Origin: Sulfitobacter sp. THAF37
Lineage (GTDB): Bacteria > Pseudomonadota > Alphaproteobacteria > Rhodobacterales > Rhodobacteraceae
Length of the DNA stretch: 64,000 nucleotides
Reading direction: 5' to 3'
Assembly (NCBI RefSeq): GCF_009363555.1
Contig: NZ_CP045372.1
Span: forward strand, 3,359,501 to 3,423,500
Position numbers and translations under genes: made by a program. Shown in pieces: positions 52,578 to 61,277 of this stretch. The first letter of the stretch is position 1; each line of letters starts with the position of its first letter. Below the pieces are notes generated by a model that was not told where the DNA came from, ran no database searches, and was given only the letters and a program-made list of their open reading frames with translations.

Positions 52578-53324
52578 GTGAAATTTGGCACGCCCCCCAC
52601 CGAAGTCGCGGTCAATGTGCCCACGCGTGCCGCATTGTTTCGCGCGGTACGTCTGAAATTCGATGCCCGCGACGGATTCGCGTTGGCCACGCTGAACCTC
52701 GACCACCTGACGAAACTCCCGCGCGAGCCGGTCTTTCTGGCGGCCTACCGGGACCATGACCTGGTGGTGGCCGATGGCCGCCCCATCGTCTGGCTGTCGC
52801 GGTTGGCCGGCCAGCCATTGGAGCTGATGCCGGGGTCGGACATGATCCTGCCGCTGTGCGAACTGGCGGCGGACTGCGGCGTGTCGGTCGCGCTGATCGG
52901 CAGCAGCGAGGCGGCGCTGGAGGGGGCGGCGGACGCACTCATCGCGCGCACGCCGGGGCTGAAGATCGCCCACATCCACGCGCCACCTTACGGTTTCGAC
53001 CCCGGCGGGTCCGAGGCCGACGCGCTGCTGGATGCGCTCGCCGCCAGCGGCGCGGGGCTGTGTTTTGTCGCACTTGGCGCGCCCAAGCAGGAAATCCTCG
53101 CCGCGCGGGGACGCGACCGCGCGCCCCGGGTCGGGTTCGCGTCAATCGGCGCCGGTCTGGATTTTCTGTCAGGCCATCAGGTGCGCGCGCCCCGCGTGAT
53201 GCGCAAGCTGGCGCTCGAATGGCTGTGGCGCGCGCTGCAATCGCCCCGCCGGATGGTGCCGCGCTACGCCAAATGCGCCGCGATCCTGCCGGGGCTGACG
53301 TTTCGGGCGCTGCGCCGGCGCTGA
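52578..53324 (+). CDS. WecG/TagA/CpsF family glycosyltransferase
   Basis: A GT26-family inner-membrane-associated transferase of about 248 residues: 'FALATLNLDHLTKL', 'VVADGRPIVWLSRLAG', 'CFVALGAPKQEILAARG' and 'GAGLDFLSGHQVRAP' are family hallmarks. It probably adds the second sugar to the lipid carrier. The frame opens at a GTG at 52542, but the GTG at 52578 (VKFGTPP) fits better; neither has a strong ribosome-binding site. It shares a divergent 204-bp promoter region with the polymerase gene. Confidence 0.88.
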   Translation: MKFGTPPTEVAVNVPTRAALFRAVRLKFDARDGFALATLNLDHLTKLPREPVFLAAYRDHDLVVADGRPIVWLSRLAGQPLELMPGSDMILPLCELAADCGVSVALIGSSEAALEGAADALIARTPGLKIAHIHAPPYGFDPGGSEADALLDALAASGAGLCFVALGAPKQEILAARGRDRAPRVGFASIGAGLDFLSGHQVRAPRVMRKLALEWLWRALQSPRRMVPRYAKCAAILPGLTFRALRRR

Positions 53325-53331
53325 GGCGGCG

Positions 53332-54267
53332 CTACTTGTATTCTATGATCCGGCCACGGCCACGGCGCAGCAGATACTGCAATACGCCCTGCGCCTCGGC
53401 CACCTTGCCCAGCACGGTGAACAGCGCCCAGGCCGTGCCACCGCGCCGCGACAGGCGCAAAACCTGCAGTGGATAGACCATGAAAAGCGCCAGCGCCCAT
53501 GGCGTGACCAGCAGGGCCAGCAGCAGGATTGCCAGCGGCAGCACGGCCCCCCAGATCAGCGCGCGCCGCGTCTCGGCCACCCAGTGCCGCTCTGGCGGCG
53601 CACCGTGCAGTGCCGCCCCTTCGGCAAAGGCATGGCCCGCCCGGCGCGTACGGTTCCACCACTGGCCAAAGCGTGTGATGGCCGCGTCGTGCCAGGTCAT
53701 CTCGGCCTCCAGCCGCCAGACCTGCCAGCCAGCGGCGCGCAGGCGGACGCAGAGTTCCGGCTCTTCGCCCGCGATCAGCGTATCCCGGTAGCCGCCCACC
53801 GCGCGCAATGCTGACACCCGCATCAGGGCATCGCCCCCGCAGGCCTTTGCCTGCCCTACCGGCGTGTCCCATTCCGCGTCGATCAGCGCGTTGTAAACAC
53901 TGGCATCGGGCTGACGTTCCCGGCGGCGGCCGCAGGCCACGGCGGCCCTGGGATGCGCGGTCAGAAAATCGCATGCGATGTCTAACCAGCCCTCCCGCAG
54001 CACACAGTCACCGTCCAGAAGCTGCACCAGTGCCGCATCCTCGGGCAGGACAGCCAAGCCCGCGTTGCGCGCCCGTGCGGCGGTAAAGGGCCGCGTCATA
54101 TCCAGCGCGACAACCTGTGCCCCCCGTGCCTTTGCGGCTGCAACCGATCCGTCGGTGGACCCCGAGTCCACGTAGATCACCGGGGCCGCCTTCCCCGCCA
54201 ACGCGTCGAGACATGCAATCAGCCGCGCGCCCTCGTTGCGGCCGATGACGATGGCGGCCACCTTCAC
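53332..54267 (-). CDS. Glycosyltransferase family 2 with C-terminal membrane helices
   Basis: A 311-residue GT2 enzyme: 'AAIVIGRNEGARLIACLDAL', 'IYVDSGSTDGS', the DxD 'LLDGDCVLREG' and 'IAGEEPELCVRLRAAGW'. Two membrane helices follow near 240-275 ('VLPLAILLLALLVTPWALAL'), so it sits at the inner membrane. Its ATG overlaps the stop of the upstream glycosyltransferase by 4 bp. Confidence 0.88.
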   Translation of the reverse strand: MKVAAIVIGRNEGARLIACLDALAGKAAPVIYVDSGSTDGSVAAAKARGAQVVALDMTRPFTAARARNAGLAVLPEDAALVQLLDGDCVLREGWLDIACDFLTAHPRAAVACGRRRERQPDASVYNALIDAEWDTPVGQAKACGGDALMRVSALRAVGGYRDTLIAGEEPELCVRLRAAGWQVWRLEAEMTWHDAAITRFGQWWNRTRRAGHAFAEGAALHGAPPERHWVAETRRALIWGAVLPLAILLLALLVTPWALALFMVYPLQVLRLSRRGGTAWALFTVLGKVAEAQGVLQYLLRRGRGRIIEYK

Positions 54268-55307
54268 GACGACAGGCCCGCAAGGTGATCGGCGTAGGCC
54301 TGGCTGGTGACGGTGAAGCCCGCCCGCGCCAGCAGTTCAACGCGGTTCCAGCGCCGCGCATCGAGAGAGAACAGGCTGACATCGGGCCGCCGCGACAACA
54401 CCTGCGCCCGCGCCGCATCCTCGCCATGCGCGAGATCACCCGAGGTCAGCGACGCGGCGTCGCGCGCCAGCTGTTCATTGGCGAACTTGTAGTGCTGGAT
54501 CACCGGTGTGACGTCAGACACCGTGACCCCCATCGACAGATGCGGATGCGGGGCGGGCGTGACCCCCGGCCCGTTGAAGATCAGCGGGTGTTTGGTCAGA
54601 CAGCAGTTTTCCCCGAATACCTTGCCCCGCACCCCGCCAAAGCGGAACTGGACCGCGTCGCTGGACAGCCTGTTGTCGCGCAAGAGCGCCGAGAACGGGA
54701 TTTCCGGGCTATGGTAGTCATACCGGGCGACGCTGCTGATGTCGAAATAGACGAAGTCCCGCAAGACCCGGTCGTAAGGCAGGCGCGCCACCTCGGCCAG
54801 TGGCGCCTTGGGGAACATTTCGAGCATCTGGGCCACCATCGCGGTATGACCCTGCGCCTGCATATAGCTGGTCAGCGCCCGGATGCCGTGGGTCGCCGCG
54901 CCCTCAAAGTCCAGGATCTCGTCCATGTCCACGTAGAGGCACCAGCGATCGCGGCCATAGGTCTGCGCCGGGTACGCACGGATAAGATCCTCGTAGCGCG
55001 CCAGAGGCAGCGTGCATTGATCGACGACGCAGTCGGACCGGGCCATCAGCCGGTCGAGCGTGTCGTCGCTGGAGCCATTGTCGATAAAGGCGAAATGTCG
55101 GATGCCCAGGCTGCGGTAATGGTCGAAGAACGCGTCCAGATAGTAGCTGCCGTTGCGCACCAGCACGATGGCCAGCACGTCGTCCTCGCCGAGGTCCAGG
55201 CAGCGCGGCCCATGCAGGTGCCGGATCGAGGCGGCAAAGCGCGCCCTGCGGCGACGTTCGGACAGCCGCGCGACAAGGCGGCGCAAAAGATGGAGCGGGC
55301 TTTTCAT
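54264..55307 (-). CDS. Glycosyltransferase family 2 (Glyco_tranf_2_4 type)
   Basis: A protein of about 347 residues resembling the Glyco_tranf_2_4/GT92-like group: 'VLAIVLVRNGSYYLDAFFDHY', 'HFAFIDNGSSDDTLD' and 'WCLYVDMDEILDFEG' supply the nucleotide-sugar site and DxD. The start at 55307 (MKSPLH) is preferred over 55343. It overlaps the next GT2 gene and is the outermost gene of the polysaccharide locus. Confidence 0.85.
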   Translation of the reverse strand: MKSPLHLLRRLVARLSERRRRARFAASIRHLHGPRCLDLGEDDVLAIVLVRNGSYYLDAFFDHYRSLGIRHFAFIDNGSSDDTLDRLMARSDCVVDQCTLPLARYEDLIRAYPAQTYGRDRWCLYVDMDEILDFEGAATHGIRALTSYMQAQGHTAMVAQMLEMFPKAPLAEVARLPYDRVLRDFVYFDISSVARYDYHSPEIPFSALLRDNRLSSDAVQFRFGGVRGKVFGENCCLTKHPLIFNGPGVTPAPHPHLSMGVTVSDVTPVIQHYKFANEQLARDAASLTSGDLAHGEDAARAQVLSRRPDVSLFSLDARRWNRVELLARAGFTVTSQAYADHLAGLSS

Positions 55308-55394
55308 GGTCGGGTGATACGACAGGGCTGCGCAGCCGTCCATCGTCCCGCGCCTGCGGTCGCGATTTTGAACCGACTGTGGCCCGGCGATGCG

Positions 55395-56414
55395 TCAGGC
55401 GCTGGACTGCTCCCGGCGGTCCAGCGTCACCCCGCGCAGCGATGCGTCGTAAAGAGTATGACGCGCCCGCCCGGCGTGTTTCGACGAATAAAGCGCCAGA
55501 TCGGCATCCTCGATCATCCGGTCCATCCCCTGGCTCAGGCCCTGGGGGTGCCAGACGGTGCCGATGCTGGCGGAAATCCGGCACAGGTGGCCGTCGTAGG
55601 GTATCGGCTCTGATATGCGGTCGATGATGCGCTGGCCCACGCCGCGCAGGGTGGCCGCGTCGGCGACATTCGGGAGGACGATGGTGAATTCGTCCCCGCC
55701 GACCCGCGCCACCGTGTCGGTTTCGCGGGTCTCCTCCCGCATGATCCGCGCAGCCTGCCGCAGCACATGATCCCCCGCGGCGTGCCCCAGCGTGTCGTTG
55801 ACGGTCTTGAAGAAATCCAGATCAATCTGCATCACGGCAAAGGGCACCCGGCCCGCGGCCATCCGGGCCAGCACGCCGTTCAATGCACGCCGATTGGCCA
55901 GCCCGGTCAGAGCATCAGTGACCGCTTCCTGCTCCGCCACGAGCCGCGCGTCCTGCAGGCGGTGGTTCAGCCGTCGCGATTCCTCCATCGCCGCGGTCTT
56001 GGCCTCGATGAGGTAGAGCATCTCGATCGCCAGATCCGTCGCGGCGAAATCGGCATTGCTGAGGGCAAAGTCGCGCACGCCATTCGCGATTGAAATGCCG
56101 AAGGAAAGGTTGACGATCATCCGCCCCTGTGCGTCCCCCAGCGGCACGAGAACCGCCTTGAGCGCGGTTTGCGGGGGCGCGCGCATTTCAAGATGCAACT
56201 TGGTATCCTGCGACAGGCGCAGATCGCGGAAACTGGCAATGGCGCGGGGGCGGTTGACTGCAAAGACCTCCAGAAAGTCCACCCCGATCAGTGACATGCC
56301 TTTCGACAGCTTTCTTACCGTCGGCCCGGCGTGCAGGATATGCCCTGCCGCATCGACCACCAGATGCATGGGGCACAGAACATCCAGGAAGGACAGGTCG
56401 AGCGGCACGTTCAT
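55395..56414 (-). CDS. Diguanylate cyclase with HNOBA-like N-domain (H-NOX partner)
   Basis: A 339-residue cytosolic signalling enzyme. Residues 1-135 resemble the heme-NO-binding-associated (HNOBA) domain, 135-165 are a coiled coil, and 165-325 a GGDEF domain with the intact active site GGDEF (239-243) and a product-inhibition site RETD (230-233) five residues upstream. It should make c-di-GMP under control of the H-NOX-like protein, whose gene overlaps its start by 4 bp. Pairs of this type in roseobacters are linked to nitric-oxide-regulated c-di-GMP signalling. Confidence 0.92.
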   Translation of the reverse strand: MNVPLDLSFLDVLCPMHLVVDAAGHILHAGPTVRKLSKGMSLIGVDFLEVFAVNRPRAIASFRDLRLSQDTKLHLEMRAPPQTALKAVLVPLGDAQGRMIVNLSFGISIANGVRDFALSNADFAATDLAIEMLYLIEAKTAAMEESRRLNHRLQDARLVAEQEAVTDALTGLANRRALNGVLARMAAGRVPFAVMQIDLDFFKTVNDTLGHAAGDHVLRQAARIMREETRETDTVARVGGDEFTIVLPNVADAATLRGVGQRIIDRISEPIPYDGHLCRISASIGTVWHPQGLSQGMDRMIEDADLALYSSKHAGRARHTLYDASLRGVTLDRREQSSA

Positions 56415-56998
56415 CCCACCCGCGCCCCCAGCTCGAAACTGCGGCCCTCGGCGTAGTCGGGTTCAATCAGTGAAATCGCCAGTGTTTCGACGTCCCTCTC
56501 CGTTCTGGTCGGCTCAAGAAGTGCCAGCGCGCCATAGTCGTCGGCCATCGCACGCAGCACACCTACCATGACATGGGCAAAGCCGTGCACCGGCGACCGG
56601 CAGAGCAGACTGTAGCGCCCCGGCCCCACCGCCCGCAGTTCGATCTGCGGCAGGTGCAGATCGGGTACCGCCAGCCGCGCGCGGTCGGGCAGGTCATCCA
56701 GCGAATGCAGAAAATCGGCAAAGGTGACACCGCCGAACCTCAGCAGCCGCCGAACCCCTTCAAAGGATGGATCGGCCACCAGGAACGTGCCGAAATCCTC
56801 CAGCAGGTCCTCGCGGCAACGCCCCGTCAGCGCGATCAGCGCATCCAGTACCACATGGGTCAGCCGATCCTCGTAGGTCAGCATCGCCTCGAAACTGTCG
56901 AACTCGAGTCCCGCCCGCCGGACGACCTCGTCCCAGCCGTGCTTGCCGAAAGTTCCGCAGATGTAGTTCTGGATGCTGCGGTTGATTAGACCGTGCAT
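56411..56998 (-). CDS. H-NOX-like (heme NO-binding fold) sensor protein
   Basis: A 195-residue protein with the H-NOX fold signature: 'MHGLINRSIQNYICGTFG' at the start, 'GWDEVVRRAGL', 'FLVADPSFEGVRRLLRFGG' and 'VHGFAHVMVGVLRAMADDYG'. At the place where canonical H-NOX proteins carry the proximal heme histidine (LDxxH) it has Pro104 (SLDDLPDRA); the nearest histidines are His98 and His115. The YxSxR propionate motif also reads differently (YSLLCR). Heme ligation is therefore uncertain. AGAGGG precedes the ATG at 56998. It overlaps the diguanylate cyclase gene. Confidence 0.85.
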   Translation of the reverse strand: MHGLINRSIQNYICGTFGKHGWDEVVRRAGLEFDSFEAMLTYEDRLTHVVLDALIALTGRCREDLLEDFGTFLVADPSFEGVRRLLRFGGVTFADFLHSLDDLPDRARLAVPDLHLPQIELRAVGPGRYSLLCRSPVHGFAHVMVGVLRAMADDYGALALLEPTRTERDVETLAISLIEPDYAEGRSFELGARVG

Positions 56999-57100
56999 GC
57001 GTCCCTCTTCCCAATATGCCCCGCGGGCACCATGCGGCAAAGGGGTTAAAACCGCGTCAACAGATGCAATTGTCGAAGAATACGCCGCAAAGGTCGCGCG

Positions 57101-58663
57101 TCAGAAGTCGGTCGGTGCCCCGCCTTCGGCCTTGCGCCGCGCGACAAAGTCCTGCAGTTCTTCCCGGATCGCGATGTCCAGCGGCGGCGGCTCGAAGCTG
57201 GTGACGATTTCCTTGAACATGTGGTGCGCCCGCTCCGGCGTCCAGATACCGCCCGCCGCTTCCCAGCCCTCGTAATTCTTCCAGTCCGACAGGAACGGCT
57301 GGTAGAAAGCGGTGGAGTAGCGGTCCTGCGTGTGCTGGATGCCAAAGAAATGGCCCGCCGTGCCCACCGACTTGATCGCGTCGAGCGCGATCTCGTCCGG
57401 GCCGGTGGCGCAGATCTCTGGCTGCATGTAGCGTTGGATCTGTTGCAAAACCTCGCAATCCATGATGAATTTTTCGGGACTGGCGATCAGCCCGCCCTCC
57501 AGCCATCCGGCCGCGTGATAGACCATGTTGGTCCCCGACTGCACCGCAGCCCAGAGCGAATTGGACGTCTCCCACATCGCCTGCCCGTCCGGCACGTTGG
57601 CCGCGCAGACGCCGGAGGACCGCATCGGAAGCCCGTAGAACCGCGCCAGCTGGCCGGTCATCTGAGTGGCCCGCATGTATTCGGGCGTGCCAAACGCGGG
57701 CGCCCCAGATTTCATGTCCACGTTGGAGGTAAAGGTGCCGATCGCCACAGGGCAGCCGGGGCGGATGATCTGCGCCAGCACCACAGCACAGAGCGCCTCG
57801 GCCAGCGATTGCGCAACCGCCCCGGCCATCGTCACCGGCGCCATCGCACCGGCCAGCGTGAAGGGTGTCACCACCAGCCCCTGCCCGCGCCGCGCCATGC
57901 GGATCCAGCCGTCCATCATCGGGTAGTCGTGTTTCAGCGGCGAGGTCGAGTTGATGTTGGTGTACATCCGAGGGGAGGCCTCGAACTCCTCCCAGCTCAG
58001 GCCCTGGCTGATGCGCACCATCTCCATCACATCCTCGACCCGTTCCTTGCCGAGGCTGTAGGCATGCATCACCTTGTCGGTCAGCGTCAGCTTGTCGAAC
58101 AGCACATCCAGGTGCCGGACCGAGGCGTGAACATCCACCGGTTCGACCGGATAGCCGCCGGCGAAATGGATGCAGTTGAAATATTGCGTCAGCCGCAGCA
58201 GATCGCGGCACATCTCACGCGTACCGGGAACCTTGCGGCCAATGCCAAGGTCCCAGTAATTGGGCGGCGAGGACACGTTGCCGAACAGCAGGTTCCTGCC
58301 CCCCACCGTGATCCTGCGATCCGGATTGCGCGGGGTCAGGGTGAATTCGGACGGCGCCTTGCCCACCCATTCCATCACCATGTCGCGCCCCATGCGCACG
58401 TTCTCTCCGTCCACGGTGCATCCGGCCCGCGCCAGGATCTCGACCGCTTCGGGGTTCAGAAACGCGATCCCGATCTCTTCGAGAATGCGCATCGCGCCGT
58501 CGTGGATCGCCAGCACCCCTTCTTCGGTGAGCGGTTCGGTCGGGCGGTCCAGATTGACCGGAGGGTTCCATGGCATCTGTTCGATCACCGCGCTGCCACG
58601 CCGTGTTCTGGCACCCGCGCGCCCGCCGCCGCGGGCTTTGCGTTTGGTAAGGGTCTCTGTCAT
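57101..58663 (-). CDS. Trimethylamine methyltransferase (MttB) family, non-pyrrolysine
   Basis: A 520-residue MttB-superfamily methyltransferase with 'LTEEGVLAIHDGAMRILEEI' at the start and 'PVTMAGAVAQSLAEALCAV' and 'GAPAFGTPEYM' in the barrel. The frame runs without an internal amber codon, so it belongs to the pyrrolysine-free members that demethylate quaternary amines such as glycine betaine or relatives; the substrate cannot be fixed here. AGGAGG precedes the ATG at 58663. No corrinoid protein gene is adjacent, which is unusual for a complete methyltransferase system. Confidence 0.9.
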   Translation of the reverse strand: MTETLTKRKARGGGRAGARTRRGSAVIEQMPWNPPVNLDRPTEPLTEEGVLAIHDGAMRILEEIGIAFLNPEAVEILARAGCTVDGENVRMGRDMVMEWVGKAPSEFTLTPRNPDRRITVGGRNLLFGNVSSPPNYWDLGIGRKVPGTREMCRDLLRLTQYFNCIHFAGGYPVEPVDVHASVRHLDVLFDKLTLTDKVMHAYSLGKERVEDVMEMVRISQGLSWEEFEASPRMYTNINSTSPLKHDYPMMDGWIRMARRGQGLVVTPFTLAGAMAPVTMAGAVAQSLAEALCAVVLAQIIRPGCPVAIGTFTSNVDMKSGAPAFGTPEYMRATQMTGQLARFYGLPMRSSGVCAANVPDGQAMWETSNSLWAAVQSGTNMVYHAAGWLEGGLIASPEKFIMDCEVLQQIQRYMQPEICATGPDEIALDAIKSVGTAGHFFGIQHTQDRYSTAFYQPFLSDWKNYEGWEAAGGIWTPERAHHMFKEIVTSFEPPPLDIAIREELQDFVARRKAEGGAPTDF

Positions 58664-58755
58664 CGGATCGCCCTCCTGAAGCTTTCTCCAGAAGGCCCCA
58701 GGCCCGCGCGCCCATCCGTCCCGTTCGCGACGAAAGATGTCGCTTTGGGAACGCG

Positions 58756-59466
58756 TCAGCCCGCCGCGGCGGCCCGACCGTCCAGCCAGGCGGGCAGATG
58801 CCCGATGTCGGGCAGCACCACATCGGCCAGCGGCGCCAGGGTATCCGGCCCCGCCATCCCGGTCAGCACCCCTACACAGATCATGCCCGCAGCACGGCCC
58901 GCATGCAGATCATGGGCACTGTCACCGACCATGGCGATCCGGCCGGGTGCCAGGCCGCTCGCGGCGGCGAAGGCCAGCATCTGGCCCGGCTCCGGCTTGG
59001 CGCCGTGGCCGCTGTCCGACCCCGCGATGAAATCGAACAGGCCGTCGATCCCGGCATCGGACAGATGCGCCCGCGCGGGTGCGATGGCATCGTTTGTCGC
59101 CACCCCCAGGACAAGGCCCCGGTCGCGCAGCGCCCCCAGCAAGGCCCGCAGCGGCACCGCTTCGCGCTGCGGCGCGCGCGCTGCCTCCGCGTTCAGGATG
59201 TCAATCAGGTCCGCCGCCGCAAGCTCGGGGAACTCCGCGTGCAGCGCCTGTCCGACCTCATCAGGGGTGCCCGCGATCACGATGCTGTCGGGCGCGAATT
59301 TGCCGGTTTCGTAGTCAAAGCCGATCAGCCCCCCGGCCCGGATGGCACGGGCGGTATCCCGGCCACACAACCGGGTCAGGAACGCCTTTGCCCAGACCTC
59401 CCAGGTGGCGGCGAAATCGAACAAGGTGCCGTCCTTGTCGAAAAGCAATCCCTTGATTTCACTCAT
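58756..59466 (-). CDS. HAD-superfamily phosphatase (phosphoglycolate phosphatase-like)
   Basis: A 236-residue HAD hydrolase: motif I 'LLFDKDGTLFDF' (nucleophile Asp and general acid Asp), a helical cap, motif II/III region 'VLGVATND' and 'GAKPEPGQMLAFA', and motif IV 'IAMVGDSAHDLHAGRAAG'. It probably dephosphorylates a small metabolite such as phosphoglycolate. Its ATG overlaps the DUF3572 stop by 4 bp. Confidence 0.9.
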   Translation of the reverse strand: MSEIKGLLFDKDGTLFDFAATWEVWAKAFLTRLCGRDTARAIRAGGLIGFDYETGKFAPDSIVIAGTPDEVGQALHAEFPELAAADLIDILNAEAARAPQREAVPLRALLGALRDRGLVLGVATNDAIAPARAHLSDAGIDGLFDFIAGSDSGHGAKPEPGQMLAFAAASGLAPGRIAMVGDSAHDLHAGRAAGMICVGVLTGMAGPDTLAPLADVVLPDIGHLPAWLDGRAAAAG

Positions 59467-59747
59467 GTCCAGCTCACCTGCTCGCCCCCCGGCAGCGCCG
59501 CGCGGGCCATCATCGGACGGTCATAGGCGGCGTCTATCGAATCGCAGAATGCGACCACCCAGGCATCGTCCATCATCATAAAGTCCAGAACCGCCCCCAG
59601 AAATACCGGGTCGGTTGCACGCTGCTTCAGATCGTCCTCCGACGCGCCGGTGCTGCCCAGGAAGACGGGCAACAGATCATCGTTTCCGACCAGCCAGGCC
59701 AGGGCCTGCAGGGCAAAACTTTCAGCGGACTCTCGCGCAAGTGACAT
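59463..59747 (-). CDS. DUF3572 family protein
   Basis: A 94-residue helical protein beginning 'SAESFALQALAWLVGNDDLL' with 'VFLGAVLDFMMMDDAWVVAF', matching the DUF3572 family of Alphaproteobacteria. Function unknown. It is co-translated with the HAD phosphatase and is divergent from the PleD-like gene about 100 bp away. Confidence 0.88.
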   Translation of the reverse strand: MSLARESAESFALQALAWLVGNDDLLPVFLGSTGASEDDLKQRATDPVFLGAVLDFMMMDDAWVVAFCDSIDAAYDRPMMARAALPGGEQVSWT

Positions 59748-59848
59748 GGGGTTTTCCGGTTTTTAGGATTCTGGCAACGCTTTGTTAACCAATGGAGCGA
59801 AAAAAGTAGCCATGAGGTCTATACATTCTTCACGTGGGGTTCGGAGGC

Positions 59849-61270
59849 ATGCAAGGTAAAATCCTGATCGTGGATCCGATTGCGACGCACCGGATCATGC
59901 TGAAGGTGAAACTGGCCAGCGCCTTCTACTGCGTGCTGCAGGCCGGCACCATGGCCGAGGCGCAGGATATCGCCGAAACGCGGGCACCCGATCTGATCCT
60001 CTGCGCGATGCACCTGCCCGATGGGTCCGCTGCGGCACTCTGCAAGGCGCTGTCCGACCGCCCCCGCAGCAGGCCGATCGCGATGCTGGCCCTGTCCACA
60101 GGTGTCGACAGGCCGACCCGCATGGCCGCGCTGGCGGCCGGGGTGCACGACGTGCTTGCCCGTCCCTTCGACGACACCCTGCTGCTGAGCCGCGTGCGCA
60201 GCCTGATCCGCGCGCACAACACGGAAGCCGATTGGCGCATTCGCGATGACGCAGCAGGCCCGCTCGGCTTTGCGGAGCCGGAAGTCCCCTTCGGCGCGCA
60301 AGGGGCTTTCGTCTTGGTCGGCCGGAACAAGGCCGTCATGCAACGCTGGGCCATCCAGATGCGGCCCCTACTGGGCGCGGGGGTGATGCTGGCCAACGTC
60401 ACCGATGTGATGAGCGAACGTATCGTCGCAAGGGCACCTGACATCTTTGTCCTGACCATCGACACCGATACCCCCCATCCCGAGGAAAATCTGCGGTTGA
60501 TCTCGGCCCTGCGGGCGAACGCGCACACCCAGCATTCGGGCATTCTGGTGCTGCAGACGCGGCCCGATCCCGCCCTGGCCGCCACCGCGCTTGACCTCGG
60601 CGCGGATGATCTGATGACCGAAGGCTTCGACGCCGATGAACTCGCGCTGCGCCTCAAGGCGTTGCTGCGGCGCAAGCGGGTGACGGATCACCTGCGCCAG
60701 ACCATCCGCACCGGCCTCAAGGCGGCGACGCGCGACCCGCTCACGGGGCTCTACAACCGGCGCTATGCGATGCCGCATCTCGCACAGGTGGCCGAACAGG
60801 CGCGCGGCACCGGGCGGCCCTTTGCGGTCATGGTCTGCGACCTGGACCACTTCAAGCAGATCAACGATCTGTTCGGCCACGCCTCGGGCGATGCCGCACT
60901 GGTGCAGGTCGCCGAACGGCTGCGCGGCGCGTTGCGCCCGACCGACATGGTGGCCCGCATCGGCGGCGAGGAATTCATGATCGTCATGCCGGCCACCACG
61001 GCTGCGGAGGCGCGGCAAGCCGCCCTGCGCCTGTGCGACCAGATCGGCTGCCGCCCCTTCGATCTGCCCGGCAGCGCGACGCCGGTGCGCATCACCATCA
61101 GCATCGGCATGACGATAAGCAGCGCCCCGCACAGCCTGCCGAATGTCGGCGAACCGGGTGTCACGCCACAGGAGACCGGAAACCGGCTGATGGATCAGGC
61201 GGACAAGGCGCTCTACACCGCCAAGGTGAAAGGCCGCAACCAGGTCGAGATGAGCCGCCCCGCAGCCTGA
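59849..61270 (+). CDS. PleD-like response-regulator diguanylate cyclase with degenerate receivers
   Basis: A 473-residue protein with two receiver folds (about 1-122 and 150-275) and a GGDEF domain (about 290-470). The cyclase site is GGEEF (372-376) with an inhibition site RPTD (363-366), so catalysis looks intact. In the first receiver the phospho-acceptor Asp is replaced (LCAMHLPDG, Ala53), and in the second the equivalent is FVLTIDTD (Thr203), so classical phosphorylation is unlikely. The ATG at 59849 follows GGAGG closely; a GTG at 59834 is an alternative. It converges on thiamine pyrophosphokinase. Confidence 0.92.
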   Translation: MQGKILIVDPIATHRIMLKVKLASAFYCVLQAGTMAEAQDIAETRAPDLILCAMHLPDGSAAALCKALSDRPRSRPIAMLALSTGVDRPTRMAALAAGVHDVLARPFDDTLLLSRVRSLIRAHNTEADWRIRDDAAGPLGFAEPEVPFGAQGAFVLVGRNKAVMQRWAIQMRPLLGAGVMLANVTDVMSERIVARAPDIFVLTIDTDTPHPEENLRLISALRANAHTQHSGILVLQTRPDPALAATALDLGADDLMTEGFDADELALRLKALLRRKRVTDHLRQTIRTGLKAATRDPLTGLYNRRYAMPHLAQVAEQARGTGRPFAVMVCDLDHFKQINDLFGHASGDAALVQVAERLRGALRPTDMVARIGGEEFMIVMPATTAAEARQAALRLCDQIGCRPFDLPGSATPVRITISIGMTISSAPHSLPNVGEPGVTPQETGNRLMDQADKALYTAKVKGRNQVEMSRPAA

Positions 61271-61277
61271 CACCGCA

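Noticed and set aside
57101..58663. Pyrrolysine-dependent trimethylamine methyltransferase
   Set aside because: The frame is continuous with no internal TAG that would need readthrough.
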